64,000 nucleotides of DNA from Thermohalobacter berrensis (GTDB taxonomy: Bacteria > Bacillota > Clostridia > Tissierellales > Thermohalobacteraceae): assembly GCF_003609645.1 (NCBI RefSeq), contig NZ_MCIB01000001.1, positions 248,001 to 312,000 on the forward strand. The letters run 5' to 3'. The translations under genes and the position numbers were made by a program. Positions 52,704 through 62,750 of this stretch are shown piece by piece (the first letter of the stretch is position 1; each line of letters opens with the position of its first letter). A model generated the notes under the pieces. It was not told the origin of the DNA. It made no database searches and saw only the letters and a list, made by a program, of their open reading frames with translations.

Positions 52704-53225
52704 TTCATGATCTGATAATTTATCTATTTGTGGTAAATCGTTTAATGATTTCAACCCAAAATATTTTAAAAATTCATCAGTGGTACCATATAATATAGGT
52801 CTACCTGTCTTTTCTAACCTACCAACTTCCTTTACTAAATTTTTTTCAATTATAGTACTTAAAGCTTTGTCACACTTAACACCTCTAATGGATTCAATTT
52901 CAGCTTTTGTGATAGGTTGTTTATAAGCTATTATTGATAAAGTTTCTAAAGCTGCATTGGATAAACTTTTATTTTTTTTAGGAGAACACAACTTTTTTAT
53001 CCAGTCATAGTGCTCAGGCCTTGTACTCAATTGATATTTATTATTCATCTGAATTATTTGTATTCCTCTTCTTTGATAATTAAATTCATCAATCATACTA
53101 TCTATGATTTCCTTTACTTTATTTTTATCTATTTCAATTATTGAAGCAATATCTTCTAATGATAAAGGATCTCCCCAAGTAAATAGAAGTGCCTCTATAA
53201 TTGATTTTATTTCTCTTTTATCCAT
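52689..53225 (-). CDS. scpB: Segregation and condensation protein B
   Basis: 178-residue kleisin-partner protein with tandem winged helices (SIIEALLFTWGDPLSLEDIA; ALETLSIIAYKQPITKAEIE; LVKEVGRLEKTGRPILYGTT). Forms the SMC-ScpAB condensin needed for chromosome segregation. AGGAGGTC precedes the ATG. Follows scpA by 20 bases. Confidence 0.95.
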   Translation of the reverse strand: MDKREIKSIIEALLFTWGDPLSLEDIASIIEIDKNKVKEIIDSMIDEFNYQRRGIQIIQMNNKYQLSTRPEHYDWIKKLCSPKKNKSLSNAALETLSIIAYKQPITKAEIESIRGVKCDKALSTIIEKNLVKEVGRLEKTGRPILYGTTDEFLKYFGLKSLNDLPQIDKLSDHENNTA

Positions 53226-53245
53226 ACAAGACCTCCTATTTTATC

Positions 53246-53983
53246 TTAAGTTTTATTTATTTTAATAATTATTTCATCAAAGTTTTTCTTTTGTATAACA
53301 ATAATAAATTTATTTTTTATAAGCTCTAAGATAGACAAAAAGGTAACTACAATAGTTGATATACTCATATTATTATTAAATAGCTCACTAAATTTTACCT
53401 TTCTTTTTCTTTTCATTATACTTTTTAAATTTTCTATACTTTCTTCTATAGTAATTTCATCTCGCTTAATTTCCTTAATATTAACTTTTTTGCCATTTTT
53501 TTTATTCTTAGATATTACCTTGTTAAATGCATCAATTAGGTCCCATAACTTTACACCTTCTAGCACTGGCTCATCTTTTTCTAAAAAGTTATCTAATTCT
53601 TCTTGTGGCTTAAAAAACACTTTACTATGAACTTTTTCTTTACTTTTTAATTTTGAAGCTGCTTCTTTATATTTTTTATATTCTATAAGCTTGTTAATTA
53701 AGTCCTGTCTTGGGTCTACTTCTTCTAATTCAAGCTGCTCTCCCTCAGGTTCTTTTTTTGGTAAGAGCATTTTTGACTTAATTTCTAGTAAATGTGAAGC
53801 CATAACTAGAAACTCACTAGTTATGTCTAAATCTAAATCCTTCATTTGTTCAATATATTCAATATACTGGTCAGCAATTTTAGCAATTGGTATATCGTAT
53901 ATATCTACCTCTTCCTTTTCTATAAGATGATATAACAAATCAAATGGACCTTCAAAAGTTTCTAAAATAACATTATATTTCAT
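53246..53983 (-). CDS. scpA: Segregation and condensation protein A
   Basis: 245 residues from ATG 53983 (AGGGG eight bases before; the ATG two codons earlier is too close). Kleisin N-terminal LETFEGPFDLLYHLIEKEEVDIYDIPI and MASHLLEIKSKMLLP are diagnostic (shown in pieces). It bridges SMC heads with ScpB. A basic C-terminal winged helix ends the protein. Confidence 0.95.
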   Translation of the reverse strand: MKYNVILETFEGPFDLLYHLIEKEEVDIYDIPIAKIADQYIEYIEQMKDLDLDITSEFLVMASHLLEIKSKMLLPKKEPEGEQLELEEVDPRQDLINKLIEYKKYKEAASKLKSKEKVHSKVFFKPQEELDNFLEKDEPVLEGVKLWDLIDAFNKVISKNKKNGKKVNIKEIKRDEITIEESIENLKSIMKRKRKVKFSELFNNNMSISTIVVTFLSILELIKNKFIIVIQKKNFDEIIIKINKT

Positions 53984-54153
53984 AATCATAACCCCTACTT
54001 GTTAGTTTTAAATATTAAAACCATTAATTATAATTACTTTTATAAAAAAGTCTTCTATTTAAATAAAAAAGATTCTCAAGGTTGACTTTTTTAAAAACAT
54101 GACGTAAATTATATTTTATCCATAGTTTTTGTTTGTTTATAATTTCCTATGTG

Positions 54154-54777
54154 TTATAAAAGAATATTTGTAATATTGACTAATAAATTATACCATAAAA
54201 TGATTAGAGGGTTTAATAGTCTATCAATAACATTTGTCATTATTAAAAAGATTAATAGTAAATACGTGTATTTCTCATATCTATAAAATAACATTTCATA
54301 CTTAGTTGGTAAGATACTTGCTAAAATTTTAGATCCATCTAAAGGTGGAAAAGGTAATAAATTAAATACTCCCAAGACAATATTATAAAGAAGAGTTAAT
54401 TCGAAAATTTTTATTATTAATGAATTTGTAATTATACCAGTAACTAAAATAATTGCAGAAATAATAGATAATATAAAATTAGCTAATGGTCCTGCTAATG
54501 ATACCAAAATAGTTCCCATTTTTCTGTTATTAAAATACATGGGATTAACAGGAACTGGTTTAGCCCATCCAAAGCCAGCCACAAACAATAATAGAAAACC
54601 TATTGGGTCAATATGAACTATAGGATTTAATGATAGTCTTCCGTTATTTTTAGCAGTAGCATCTCCCATTAAATATGCAGTAAATCCATGGGCAAGTTCA
54701 TGTAAAGTTATAGCAATTAAAAGTCCAGGTAAAATAATTAATTTGTTAATAAAGGTACTTAATAGAGTACTAATCAT
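54154..54777 (-). CDS. Site-2 protease family M50 membrane protein
   Basis: 207 residues, about six membrane helices. Zinc site HELAHG near residue 27 and the second metal motif NLLPFPPLDGSK, as in SpoIVFB and YwhC. Small, without PDZ domain. ATG 54777 is preferred because GAAGTGAT is six bases before it; the frame also permits ATG 54795. Its start overlaps the CCA gene by eight bases. Targets unknown; may cleave an anti-sigma or pro-sigma factor. Confidence 0.88.
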   Translation of the reverse strand: MISTLLSTFINKLIILPGLLIAITLHELAHGFTAYLMGDATAKNNGRLSLNPIVHIDPIGFLLLFVAGFGWAKPVPVNPMYFNNRKMGTILVSLAGPLANFILSIISAIILVTGIITNSLIIKIFELTLLYNIVLGVFNLLPFPPLDGSKILASILPTKYEMLFYRYEKYTYLLLIFLIMTNVIDRLLNPLIILWYNLLVNITNILL

Positions 54778-56080
54778 TATAATCACTTCTTTCATTATTT
54801 TTTATAACCTCTTTTAAAACTTTTAACTGTTTTTCTTTTGTATTTAAATTATTATTTAATGTTTCTTTTAACATTATATCTAGTATTTTTTTATAAATAG
54901 GACCTTCTTTCACACCTAAGTCTTTAATATCTTTACCATCAATTAAAAGTTTTTTATTTTTAAAGTTAGTCGTATATTGATATATTCTGCTTCTTATAAT
55001 ATTATCATTATAGTTCATAATAAGATAATAGAGTATTTCTTCATATGTCTTTTTATTAAGTGTTTTATATAACTCATAAGAAGATAAATTTGGTTTACTC
55101 AGTATATTTAGTGTTTTACCATAATTTTCCTTTAATTCTAATAGTTTCTTCTTAGTATCTTTTTTAAGGCTTAATTTCTCCAACAAATTTTGAAGTTCTT
55201 TTTCCTTTAAGTTATGAAAAAGTATCATTATTTTAACTTCAGTATCTGATATTTGAGGAAATTTATAGCCTTTCTTTATTTTATTAATTTGTTCTAAATT
55301 ATTAAACTTATCAATTATTACATTATTTATAAACATAGTATTACTGATAAATGAAAATAAGTTAAATTCATCATATTTTTTTAAAACCTTATAACTATTT
55401 CTCTCTTTTATTCCTTTAATTATTTCAGTAAATAATCTATCTTCACTAACTGAAGTTAATACATTGTTTTTTAGTGCTTTGTTAATTAATTTTAATGTGT
55501 TGTCTTCAATTTCAAAATTATATCTACATGTGAATCTGACAGCTCTATATATCCTTGTAGGGTCGTCAATAAAACTATTATCATGTAGCACTCTAATTTT
55601 TTTATTATATAAATCTGAAACTCCATCAAAATAATCGTAAATAATAGGGTTGTCCAAATTTTTAAAATCTAAAAGCAAAGTGTTCATCGTAAAATCTCTT
55701 CTTATTAAATCATCTAATAATGATCCAAACTCCACTTTAGGTAGCTTTCCTGGTTCTTCATAATATTCTTTTCTAGCAGTAACAATATCTATATTAATCC
55801 TATTTCCTAAATTAATAGATCCAGTTCGGAAATTATTATGAACAGTTAATTTGCCCCCCATTCTTTTATGTACCATTTTAGCGAAATTCAAACCATCATC
55901 TAAGGTTACAAAATCTAAGTCTAAATTTTCAAGCCCTAATAGTAAATCCCTCACACATCCACCTACTAAATAAACTATTATATTTTTATGTTTTATAACT
56001 TCATTAATATCACTTAAAATTGATTTTAGTTTATTAGGTAACATAAAATTATGTTTGTAAATTTTTTTATTTGAAATCAT
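54770..56080 (-). CDS. cca: tRNA CCA nucleotidyltransferase
   Basis: 436 residues of class II nucleotidyltransferase. YLVGGCVRDLLLG with Gly/Asp, LDLDFVTLDDG holding catalytic aspartates, RRDFTMNTLL, and RIYRAVRFTCRYNF are canonical; the C-terminal domain is AT-rich coded and divergent. It adds or repairs the CCA end of tRNA, though a poly(A) polymerase cannot be excluded from sequence. AAGGAGA precedes the ATG. Confidence 0.92.
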   Translation of the reverse strand: MISNKKIYKHNFMLPNKLKSILSDINEVIKHKNIIVYLVGGCVRDLLLGLENLDLDFVTLDDGLNFAKMVHKRMGGKLTVHNNFRTGSINLGNRINIDIVTARKEYYEEPGKLPKVEFGSLLDDLIRRDFTMNTLLLDFKNLDNPIIYDYFDGVSDLYNKKIRVLHDNSFIDDPTRIYRAVRFTCRYNFEIEDNTLKLINKALKNNVLTSVSEDRLFTEIIKGIKERNSYKVLKKYDEFNLFSFISNTMFINNVIIDKFNNLEQINKIKKGYKFPQISDTEVKIMILFHNLKEKELQNLLEKLSLKKDTKKKLLELKENYGKTLNILSKPNLSSYELYKTLNKKTYEEILYYLIMNYNDNIIRSRIYQYTTNFKNKKLLIDGKDIKDLGVKEGPIYKKILDIMLKETLNNNLNTKEKQLKVLKEVIKNNERSDYND

Positions 56081-56116
56081 AAGATATTTCTCCTTAATTT
56101 TACAAAAGTTTCATAA

Positions 56117-56179
56117 AATTAATGCTAGATATATTTTATAATTTTATAAAAGAAATTACAAATATACCTAGCATTAATT
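56117..56179 (-). repeat. Imperfect inverted repeat after dacF
   Basis: AATTAATGCTAG (56117-56128) and its complement (56168-56179) with 39 bases between. It lies between dacF and cca. No clear T run follows either arm, so it is a weak terminator candidate or a processing stem. Confidence 0.6.
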
Positions 56180-56193
56180 ATGTTATAAATATT

Positions 56194-57348
56194 TTAATCT
56201 CCTAATATTTTATTAACAATCTTAAGTAACATATCTACAAGTGAAGCTTTTTCTACTTTTTCTTTAGATATTAGGTCTACTCTATTCACTTCTTTACCAT
56301 CTAACATTAAAATCATTTCTCCAACTTTTTGACCTTTATTAATAGGAGCATTTATATATTCTGGAAGGACTATTTTCTTCTCAACTTTTTTTCCTTTACC
56401 CTTTTTAACTAATAAACTGAAATCTTCCTTTGAAATAATATTAACGTTATTAGCTTTCCCTTTGTTAACTGGCAATCTTTTAACTAATTGTCCTTTTTTA
56501 AGTATAGGAATTGATGTGTAATTAGCAAATCCGTAGTCTAATAATTTTTTAGACTCCATAAATCTAATACTAGAACTATCACATCCCATAACAACACTTA
56601 TTAATGTAAGATTTCCCCTAGTAGCTGATGCTGATAGACAAAAGCCAGCTTTACTAGTACTTCCGGTTTTAATTCCATTGGCTCCCTTATAGTCATGAAT
56701 CAATCTATTAGTATTTACTAATACTTGTTCTATATCTTTTTCTTTCCCAACTTTAACTTTACTCATCCATAAGGTTAACCAATTATGAATTTTAGGATAT
56801 TTAAGTAATTCTCTAGACATTAGACTTACATCGTAAGCCGATGTGTAATGACTTTCGTCATCGAGACCAGTTGGATTCATAAAATGGGTATTTAACATTC
56901 CAAGTTCTTTTGCTTTTTCGTTCATCATTTTCACAAATAACTCTTCACTACCTGCTATGTGTTCACCCAAAGCTACAGCAGCGTCGTTAGCCGATCTTAA
57001 AGCTATAGCCCTAATTAAATGTTCAACCTTTTGTACTTCACCTTCCTCTAAATATATCTGACTTCCACCCATTCCTGAAGCATTTCTGCTTACAACCACT
57101 TCATCTTCAAGGCTAATTTTATTATTTTCTAATGCTTCCATTGCTAATAATAGTACCATTATTTTAGTAATACTGGCAGGTGCTAGCTTTTTATGAGGAT
57201 TTTTTTCATAAATAACTTTGCCAGTTGATGCGTCAATTAAAATTGCTGACTTAGCTTTTACATCAAAACTAGTTTCTGCATAAATAAATCCCATACTATT
57301 TAATAAAAGTAACAAAGAGATACAGACACTAACTAATTTCCTTTTCAT
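56194..57348 (-). CDS. dacF: D-alanyl-D-alanine carboxypeptidase DacF
   Basis: 384 residues. Signal peptide (VCISLLLLLNSMGFIYA), catalytic SITK, SAND and GIKTGST triad motifs, and a C-terminal PBP5-like domain. The position after the deoB-punA-pdp operon and near spoIIM/xerD matches Bacillus dacF, a forespore carboxypeptidase controlling cortex cross-linking. A terminator lies before it, so it has its own promoter. ATG 57348. Confidence 0.9.
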   Translation of the reverse strand: MKRKLVSVCISLLLLLNSMGFIYAETSFDVKAKSAILIDASTGKVIYEKNPHKKLAPASITKIMVLLLAMEALENNKISLEDEVVVSRNASGMGGSQIYLEEGEVQKVEHLIRAIALRSANDAAVALGEHIAGSEELFVKMMNEKAKELGMLNTHFMNPTGLDDESHYTSAYDVSLMSRELLKYPKIHNWLTLWMSKVKVGKEKDIEQVLVNTNRLIHDYKGANGIKTGSTSKAGFCLSASATRGNLTLISVVMGCDSSSIRFMESKKLLDYGFANYTSIPILKKGQLVKRLPVNKGKANNVNIISKEDFSLLVKKGKGKKVEKKIVLPEYINAPINKGQKVGEMILMLDGKEVNRVDLISKEKVEKASLVDMLLKIVNKILGD

Positions 57349-57441
57349 ATTTATCTTAAGTACCTCCTTTATTCAATTCTTACAATTAGGTTAACCACTA
57401 CTTATTTAAGTTATACAAAAGGTTAACTCAAAAAATAAAAA

Positions 57442-57462
57442 AGAGGCTAAAACATAGCCTCT
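57442..57462 (-). terminator. Terminator of the nucleoside salvage operon
   Basis: Eight-base stem AGAGGCTA / TAGCCTCT, loop AAACA, minus-strand tail TTTTTTATTTTTTG. Confidence 0.9.
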
Positions 57463-57471
57463 AAAACATAA

Positions 57472-58794
57472 TTAATATTTTTTTATTCCATTTTTATCAA
57501 CTATACCATATATTAATTTTTTCTCTCTTCTATTATTATTTATTTTTATAATATTTTTTAGTTTATTGACTACTTCTTTTCCTTTATTTAAATCATTAGT
57601 ATGAATATAAGCAATGGTATCGCCATTTTCAACTTTATCATTAACTTTCTTATTTAATACAATACCAGCAGATAAATCTATTGAACTCTCTTTAGTTTCA
57701 CGGCCTGCTCCTAAAATTAAAGCACATTTTCCAATCTCTTCAGCATCTATTGAATTTATGTAGCCGGATTTTTCACTTCTTAATTCAAGAATATGTTTTG
57801 CTTGAGGTAATTTGGTTTTATCCTTCACATATTCAGAATCCCCATTTTGAGCTTCTATAAATTCTATAAACTTATCATATGCTTTACCAGTCTCTAGTAC
57901 TTTCAGTAACTTATCTTTACCTTCTTCAATACTTTTAACTTTCTTACCTAAAAACAACAGCCAAGAGCCTAAGTTTAAACATAGTTCCACTAAATCCTTA
58001 GGTCCCTCATTTTTTAGGGTTTCAATAGCTTCCTTTACTTCTAGAGCATTTCCAACTGCATACCCTAATGGTTCATTCATATCAGTTAATAGGGCTACAA
58101 CATCTCTTCCCATATTCGTGCCTATATCAACCATTTCTTTACTTAATAGAAAAGCATCTTCTATTTCTTTCATAAAAGCTCCTTTTCCTACTTTTACATC
58201 TAATACAATAGCATCTGAATCCATAGCTAATTTTTTACTCATTATACTACTTGCTATTAAAGATATATTATCGACAGTCGCTGTCACATCCCTTAATGCA
58301 TATAATTTCTTATCCGCTGGTGCAACATCAGCCGTTTGCCCACAAATAGCTAATTTATTTTTATTTACTATTTGAGTAAATTCATTTATATCAAGATTAA
58401 CATTAAAACCCTTTATTGACTCTAATTTATCTAAAGTCCCACCTGTATGTCCTAGTCCCCTACCAGACATTTTAGCTACAGGTAATCCACATGCGGCAAC
58501 CATTGGTCCTAATACTAAAGAAGTTTTGTCTCCTACACCACCTGTACTGTGTTTATCAACTTTAACACCATTAATCAAAGATAAGTCTATTGTATCACCT
58601 GATTTAATCATTGCTTCAGTTAAATTAATCGTTTCTTCTTTTGTCATTTTATTAAAATAAATAGCCATTAGCAAAGCTGATGCTTGATAATCAGGAATTT
58701 TTCCTTTTGTATAACCTTCTATAAAAAAATTAATTTCTTCTTTAGTAAGTTCTCCACCATCCCTTTTTTTCTTTATAATGTCATACATTCTCAT
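57472..58794 (-). CDS. pdp: Pyrimidine-nucleoside phosphorylase
   Basis: 440 residues. The family signature VDKHSTGGVGDKTSLVLGP and KMSGRGLGHTGGTLDKLES (split) is intact, with the C-terminal domain of Pdp/thymidine phosphorylase. It cleaves uridine and thymidine to base plus (deoxy)ribose-1-phosphate, which DeoB, in the same operon, converts to the 5-phosphate. ATG 58794 overlaps the preceding stop (TAATG); GAGGTG is eight bases before. Confidence 0.93.
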   Translation of the reverse strand: MRMYDIIKKKRDGGELTKEEINFFIEGYTKGKIPDYQASALLMAIYFNKMTKEETINLTEAMIKSGDTIDLSLINGVKVDKHSTGGVGDKTSLVLGPMVAACGLPVAKMSGRGLGHTGGTLDKLESIKGFNVNLDINEFTQIVNKNKLAICGQTADVAPADKKLYALRDVTATVDNISLIASSIMSKKLAMDSDAIVLDVKVGKGAFMKEIEDAFLLSKEMVDIGTNMGRDVVALLTDMNEPLGYAVGNALEVKEAIETLKNEGPKDLVELCLNLGSWLLFLGKKVKSIEEGKDKLLKVLETGKAYDKFIEFIEAQNGDSEYVKDKTKLPQAKHILELRSEKSGYINSIDAEEIGKCALILGAGRETKESSIDLSAGIVLNKKVNDKVENGDTIAYIHTNDLNKGKEVVNKLKNIIKINNNRREKKLIYGIVDKNGIKKY

Positions 58795-59621
58795 TATAAA
58801 TCCACCTCATTGATTATCTCTTTAACCAATTTGATGAATTTAGGTCTTGTTTTATTAGCAACTTCTATAACTTCTTCATGACTTATAGATTCAAGAGTAT
58901 CTGGTATTGCCATATCTGTTACACATGCAATTCCTAAAACTCTTAATCCAGAATGTCTAGCAACAATTACTTCAGGTACTGTAGACATCCCTAATGCATC
59001 AGAACCTATTTTCATTAACATTCTTAATTCTGCTTTAGATAAATAATTTGGGCCACTTATAGCTGTATATACTCCTTTTTCAATTTCAATATTCTGTTTT
59101 TCAGCTACTTTTACTGCCAATTTTATTAGTTCTTTATCATATGCATTTGACATATCAGGAAATCTTGGCCCTAATTCTTCATCATTAGGTCCAATTAGTG
59201 GATTATCACCTGTTAAATTAATATGATCATTGATAATCATTAATGCTCCAGGATATAATTTTTCATTTAAACCTCCACATGCATTAGTTACTAAAAGCAT
59301 TTTCACGCCAAGCTCTTTCATTACTCTTACTGGAAATGTTATATCTTTCATGCTGTAACCTTCATAATAATGAAATCTTCCCTTCATAGCTACAACTTTT
59401 TTTCCTTTTAAAATACCAACTACTAGCTTACCTTCATGTCCTTCTACTGTGGAGACTGGAAAATTAGGAATATCCTCATAATTAAAGATTGTAGCCTCTT
59501 CAATTTCATCTGCTAATGTACCTAACCCGGACCCTAATATTAACCCTACTTCTGGTTTAATATCTAATTTACTTTTAAGAAATTTACTAGTTTCTTTTAT
59601 TTTATCTAATAAATTAATCAT
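58794..59621 (-). CDS. Purine nucleoside phosphorylase paralogue with altered base pocket
   Basis: 275-residue trimeric-type PNP, clearly related to its neighbour at 59639. Phosphate site LILGSGLG and GRFHYYEGYS are conserved. The base-binding loop reads GPNYLSKAEL instead of GPTYETPAEI, and the usual ITNMAAG is replaced by VTDMAIP (D236). That Asn governs preference for 6-oxopurines in mammalian PNP; Asp there favours 6-aminopurines. So adenosine-type substrates are plausible, though unproven. Last but one gene of the deoB operon. Confidence 0.88.
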   Translation of the reverse strand: MINLLDKIKETSKFLKSKLDIKPEVGLILGSGLGTLADEIEEATIFNYEDIPNFPVSTVEGHEGKLVVGILKGKKVVAMKGRFHYYEGYSMKDITFPVRVMKELGVKMLLVTNACGGLNEKLYPGALMIINDHINLTGDNPLIGPNDEELGPRFPDMSNAYDKELIKLAVKVAEKQNIEIEKGVYTAISGPNYLSKAELRMLMKIGSDALGMSTVPEVIVARHSGLRVLGIACVTDMAIPDTLESISHEEVIEVANKTRPKFIKLVKEIINEVDL

Positions 59622-59638
59622 TGTATCCCTCCTAAAGT

Positions 59639-60457
59639 CTACATATTTTTTAAAATTTCTTTAACTAGCTTGATAAATTTATTTCTAACCTTTTGAGTAG
59701 TTTCTATAACTTCACTATGGTCTAATGGTTGATCTAAAATACCAGCAGCCATGTTTGTTATACAAGAAATTCCTAATACTTCTATATTACTGTGAACTGC
59801 AACAATTACTTCAGGCACAGTTGACATACCTACTGCATCTGCTCCTAAGTAAGAGACCATCTTAATTTCAGCTGGTGTTTCATAGGTTGGACCTGTTAAG
59901 AACATATATGTACCTTCTTTTAAATTAATGTCTAATTTATTTCCACTTTCCTTTGCTAACTTAATTAATTTCTTACTATATGCATTTGACATATCGGGAA
60001 ATCTTGGCCCTAGTTCTTCATGATTTTTTCCTATTAGAGGATTGTCAAATGCAAAATTAATGTGATCTTTTATAATCATTAAATCTCCTGGCTCAAATTC
60101 TGTGTTTACTCCCCCGGCAGCATTTGTAATTATAATTTTTTCTACACCTAATTTTTTCATAACTCTTACTGGGAAAGTAACTTCTTCCATTGAATAACCT
60201 TCATAGTAGTGAAAACGCCCTTGCATTGCAATTACATCTTTGTTATCTAATTTACCAATTACCAATTTCCCTTGATGACCTTTTACAGTAGACACAGGAA
60301 AATGCGGTATATCTTTATAAGCTAAGCTAATTGAATTTTGAATTTCATCAGCTAAAATCCCTAAACCTGACCCTAAGATTAAACCAATTTTTGGCTTGCT
60401 TTCCAACTTATTTTCAATAAAATTAGCTGTTTCATTAATCTTGTATATCAAGTTCAT
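59639..60457 (-). CDS. punA: Purine nucleoside phosphorylase
   Basis: 272-residue trimeric PNP cleaving inosine and guanosine. LILGSGLG, GRFHYYEGYS, ITNAAGGVN, GPTYETPAEI and CITNMAAGILDQ (N235) are all canonical. Located after deoB by 16 bases and before a diverged second copy, so purine salvage is split over two enzymes. Corresponds to Bacillus pupG. Confidence 0.93.
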   Translation of the reverse strand: MNLIYKINETANFIENKLESKPKIGLILGSGLGILADEIQNSISLAYKDIPHFPVSTVKGHQGKLVIGKLDNKDVIAMQGRFHYYEGYSMEEVTFPVRVMKKLGVEKIIITNAAGGVNTEFEPGDLMIIKDHINFAFDNPLIGKNHEELGPRFPDMSNAYSKKLIKLAKESGNKLDINLKEGTYMFLTGPTYETPAEIKMVSYLGADAVGMSTVPEVIVAVHSNIEVLGISCITNMAAGILDQPLDHSEVIETTQKVRNKFIKLVKEILKNM

Positions 60458-60472
60458 TATTTTCCCTCCTTA

Positions 60473-61645
60473 CTATTTTAAAATTAAATCTGCAAAACTA
60501 GTTCCTGTATTAATATCGCCTATATTTAACATATCTAATATTGTAGCACCTATATCTGCATAGGTTTTTCTTGTGCCAATATTTACTCCTTTTTTAATCA
60601 TTTCTCCATAAACTAATATAGGAATATACTCTCTTGAATGATCAGTGCTTTCTGTTGTAGGGTCACAACCATGATCGGCAGTTATAATTAAAACATCGTC
60701 TTTATTCATACTTTCCAAAATTTCTGGTAATCTATCATCAAATTCTTTTAATGCATTTCCATAAGCAACTGGATCATTTCTATGGCCATATTTCATATCA
60801 AAGTCCACTAAATTAGTAAAAATCAACCCTTTATTTTTCTCTTTCATAAATTGGATTGTTCTATCTACCCCATCCATGTTATCTTTAGTATGTATACTTT
60901 CTGTAATACCTTTCCCTGCAAAAATATCTTCTATTTTTCCAACAGCAAGAACATCTAAACTAATATCTTTAATTATATCTAATATTGTTTTTCCCGGAGG
61001 TTTTAATGCAAAATCCTTTCTTCTGGCAGTTCTTGTAAAATTCCCTGGTTCTCCTATAAAGGGTCTAGCAATTACTCTACCAACATTATGATTGCCTGTC
61101 AAGATTCCTCTAGCTATTTTACACATTTTATACAATTCTTTTACAGGAATTACATCTTCATGAGCTGCAATTTGAAATACACTATCAGCTGAAGTGTAAA
61201 CAATAGGATAACCCGTTTTAATATGTTCTTCTCCCAATTCTTCAATAATTTTTGTACCTGAAGCAGGTTTGTTGCCAAGTATCTTTGTACCAATGGCTTC
61301 TTCGAACTTTAAAATAATCTCATCTGGAAAACCATTGGGATATGTTGGAAATGGTTTATCTAATATTAGACCACTAATTTCCCAATGACCTGTTGTAGTA
61401 TCCTTACCTGCTGATTTTTCATTGCTTCTTCCATAGCTACCAATTGGATTTTCAGTTTTATTAATTTCAGTAACACCTTCTATTAATCCTAAACCCATTC
61501 TTTCTAAATTTGGTAATCTCAGTCCACCTACATATTTAGAAATATTATCTAATGTGTCACTACCTTCATCTCCATACTTTTTGGCGTCAGGAAGTTCTCC
61601 TACCCCAACACTATCTAACACAATTAAAATAACTCTATTTATCAT
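60473..61645 (-). CDS. deoB: Phosphopentomutase
   Basis: 390 residues from ATG 61645 (AAAGGAGA before it; a 26-residue upstream extension is rejected). Alkaline-phosphatase superfamily metal sites: [13 protein letters not shown] at the start, [10 protein letters not shown] with the phosphothreonine, [16 protein letters not shown] and [10 protein letters not shown]. Interconverts (deoxy)ribose 1- and 5-phosphate. First gene of the deoB-punA-punA2-pdp operon, the order after xerD as in Bacillus (drm, pupG). Confidence 0.95.
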   Translation of the reverse strand: MINRVILIVLDSVGVGELPDAKKYGDEGSDTLDNISKYVGGLRLPNLERMGLGLIEGVTEINKTENPIGSYGRSNEKSAGKDTTTGHWEISGLILDKPFPTYPNGFPDEIILKFEEAIGTKILGNKPASGTKIIEELGEEHIKTGYPIVYTSADSVFQIAAHEDVIPVKELYKMCKIARGILTGNHNVGRVIARPFIGEPGNFTRTARRKDFALKPPGKTILDIIKDISLDVLAVGKIEDIFAGKGITESIHTKDNMDGVDRTIQFMKEKNKGLIFTNLVDFDMKYGHRNDPVAYGNALKEFDDRLPEILESMNKDDVLIITADHGCDPTTESTDHSREYIPILVYGEMIKKGVNIGTRKTYADIGATILDMLNIGDINTGTSFADLILK

Positions 61646-61777
61646 TTTTATCTCCTTTCTATAATTCATAATGGGATCTCTATATATATTATTCCCACAA
61701 TATAAAACAATAAATTTAAACAAATTACTATTTTAAATATAAACTTTAATAATTATTAACAGTAAAAAAAACTATCA

Positions 61778-61802
61778 AAACCCACCAGAGAATGGTGGGT
61801 TT
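61778..61802 (-). terminator. xerD terminator
   Basis: Ten-base stem AAACCCACCA / TGGTGGGTTT, loop GAGAA, minus-strand T-rich tail ending in eight T residues. Confidence 0.88.
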
Positions 61803-62688
61803 ATGCCCTAGGATGAGCCTTCTTATAAACTTCTTTAATATTATTTTTAGTAATTTGTGCATATACTTGTGTTGTTGATATATCAGAATGTCCTAGCATT
61901 TCTTGCACGGACTTTAAATCTGCACCATTCTGTAAAAGATGAGTTGCAAATGAATGTCTTAATGTATGAGGAGTTATTTTTTTATTTATATTTGCCTTCT
62001 TAGCATATGATTTAACTATTTTCCAAAAACCTTGTCTTGTCATTTTATTACCATGATAATTAACAAATAAAGATTTTACATTTTTATCTTTTATAAATTT
62101 TTTTCTGTAATCCTTAATATATGTCTTTAATATATTAAGAGCAATTTTACCTATAGGGATTATTCTCTCATTTGAGTTATTTTTAGAACATACTAAATAA
62201 CCTAAATCTAAATTAATATCTTCTAAATTAAGATCAATTAATTCAGAAACTCTTATTCCAGAAGCATATAGAAGCTCTAACATTGCTTTATCTCTTATTC
62301 CCTTTGAAGTAGTTATATCTGGTTGCCTTAATAGTATATCAACCTCTTTTGGTGTTAATATATCTGGAAGCTTCTTTTCTGGTTTAGGTGATTGTAGATT
62401 TAAAGTTGGATCTTGATTAATAATACCTTTATTTAAGAGGTATTGATAAAAAGACCTTAATGAAGCTAAATTTCTTGAAACTGTTGAGGTTGACTTCCCT
62501 ATTTTTTGAAGATGCATTAAATATTTTATTATTGCAGTTTTATTAACTCCTGTTATATCATTAATTTTATTATCTGATATGTATTCTTTAAATTGTCTTA
62601 AATCTCTATTATAGGATTCTATCGTATTTTTTGATAGTTCTTTTTCATTTTTAAGATATTCAATAAATTTTAGTACAATACTTTCCAT
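61801..62688 (-). CDS. xerD: Tyrosine recombinase XerD
   Basis: 295 residues. N-terminal SAM-like domain; catalytic Arg in LYASGIRVSELI, Lys region CSKNNSNERIIP, HTLRHSFATHLLQNGADLK with His/Arg, and LGHSDISTTQVYAQI with the Tyr nucleophile. Neighbours deoB and spoIIM match the Bacillus ripX/xerD locus, so this is XerD proper, acting with XerC at dif. The linker GRI site GK is degenerate (SKNNSNE). ATG 62688 after AAGGGG. Confidence 0.93.
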   Translation of the reverse strand: MESIVLKFIEYLKNEKELSKNTIESYNRDLRQFKEYISDNKINDITGVNKTAIIKYLMHLQKIGKSTSTVSRNLASLRSFYQYLLNKGIINQDPTLNLQSPKPEKKLPDILTPKEVDILLRQPDITTSKGIRDKAMLELLYASGIRVSELIDLNLEDINLDLGYLVCSKNNSNERIIPIGKIALNILKTYIKDYRKKFIKDKNVKSLFVNYHGNKMTRQGFWKIVKSYAKKANINKKITPHTLRHSFATHLLQNGADLKSVQEMLGHSDISTTQVYAQITKNNIKEVYKKAHPRA

Positions 62689-62750
62689 TTTATTTCCCCT
62701 TCTAATTTTCCTTTGTGGTTATACAATTCAACATATAATTTAAAAATCCT

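Noticed and set aside
54044-54092. AAAAAAGTC/GACTTTTTT repeat as a terminator of the cca-protease unit
   Set aside because: Nine weak base pairs with a long loop; not convincing as a terminator.
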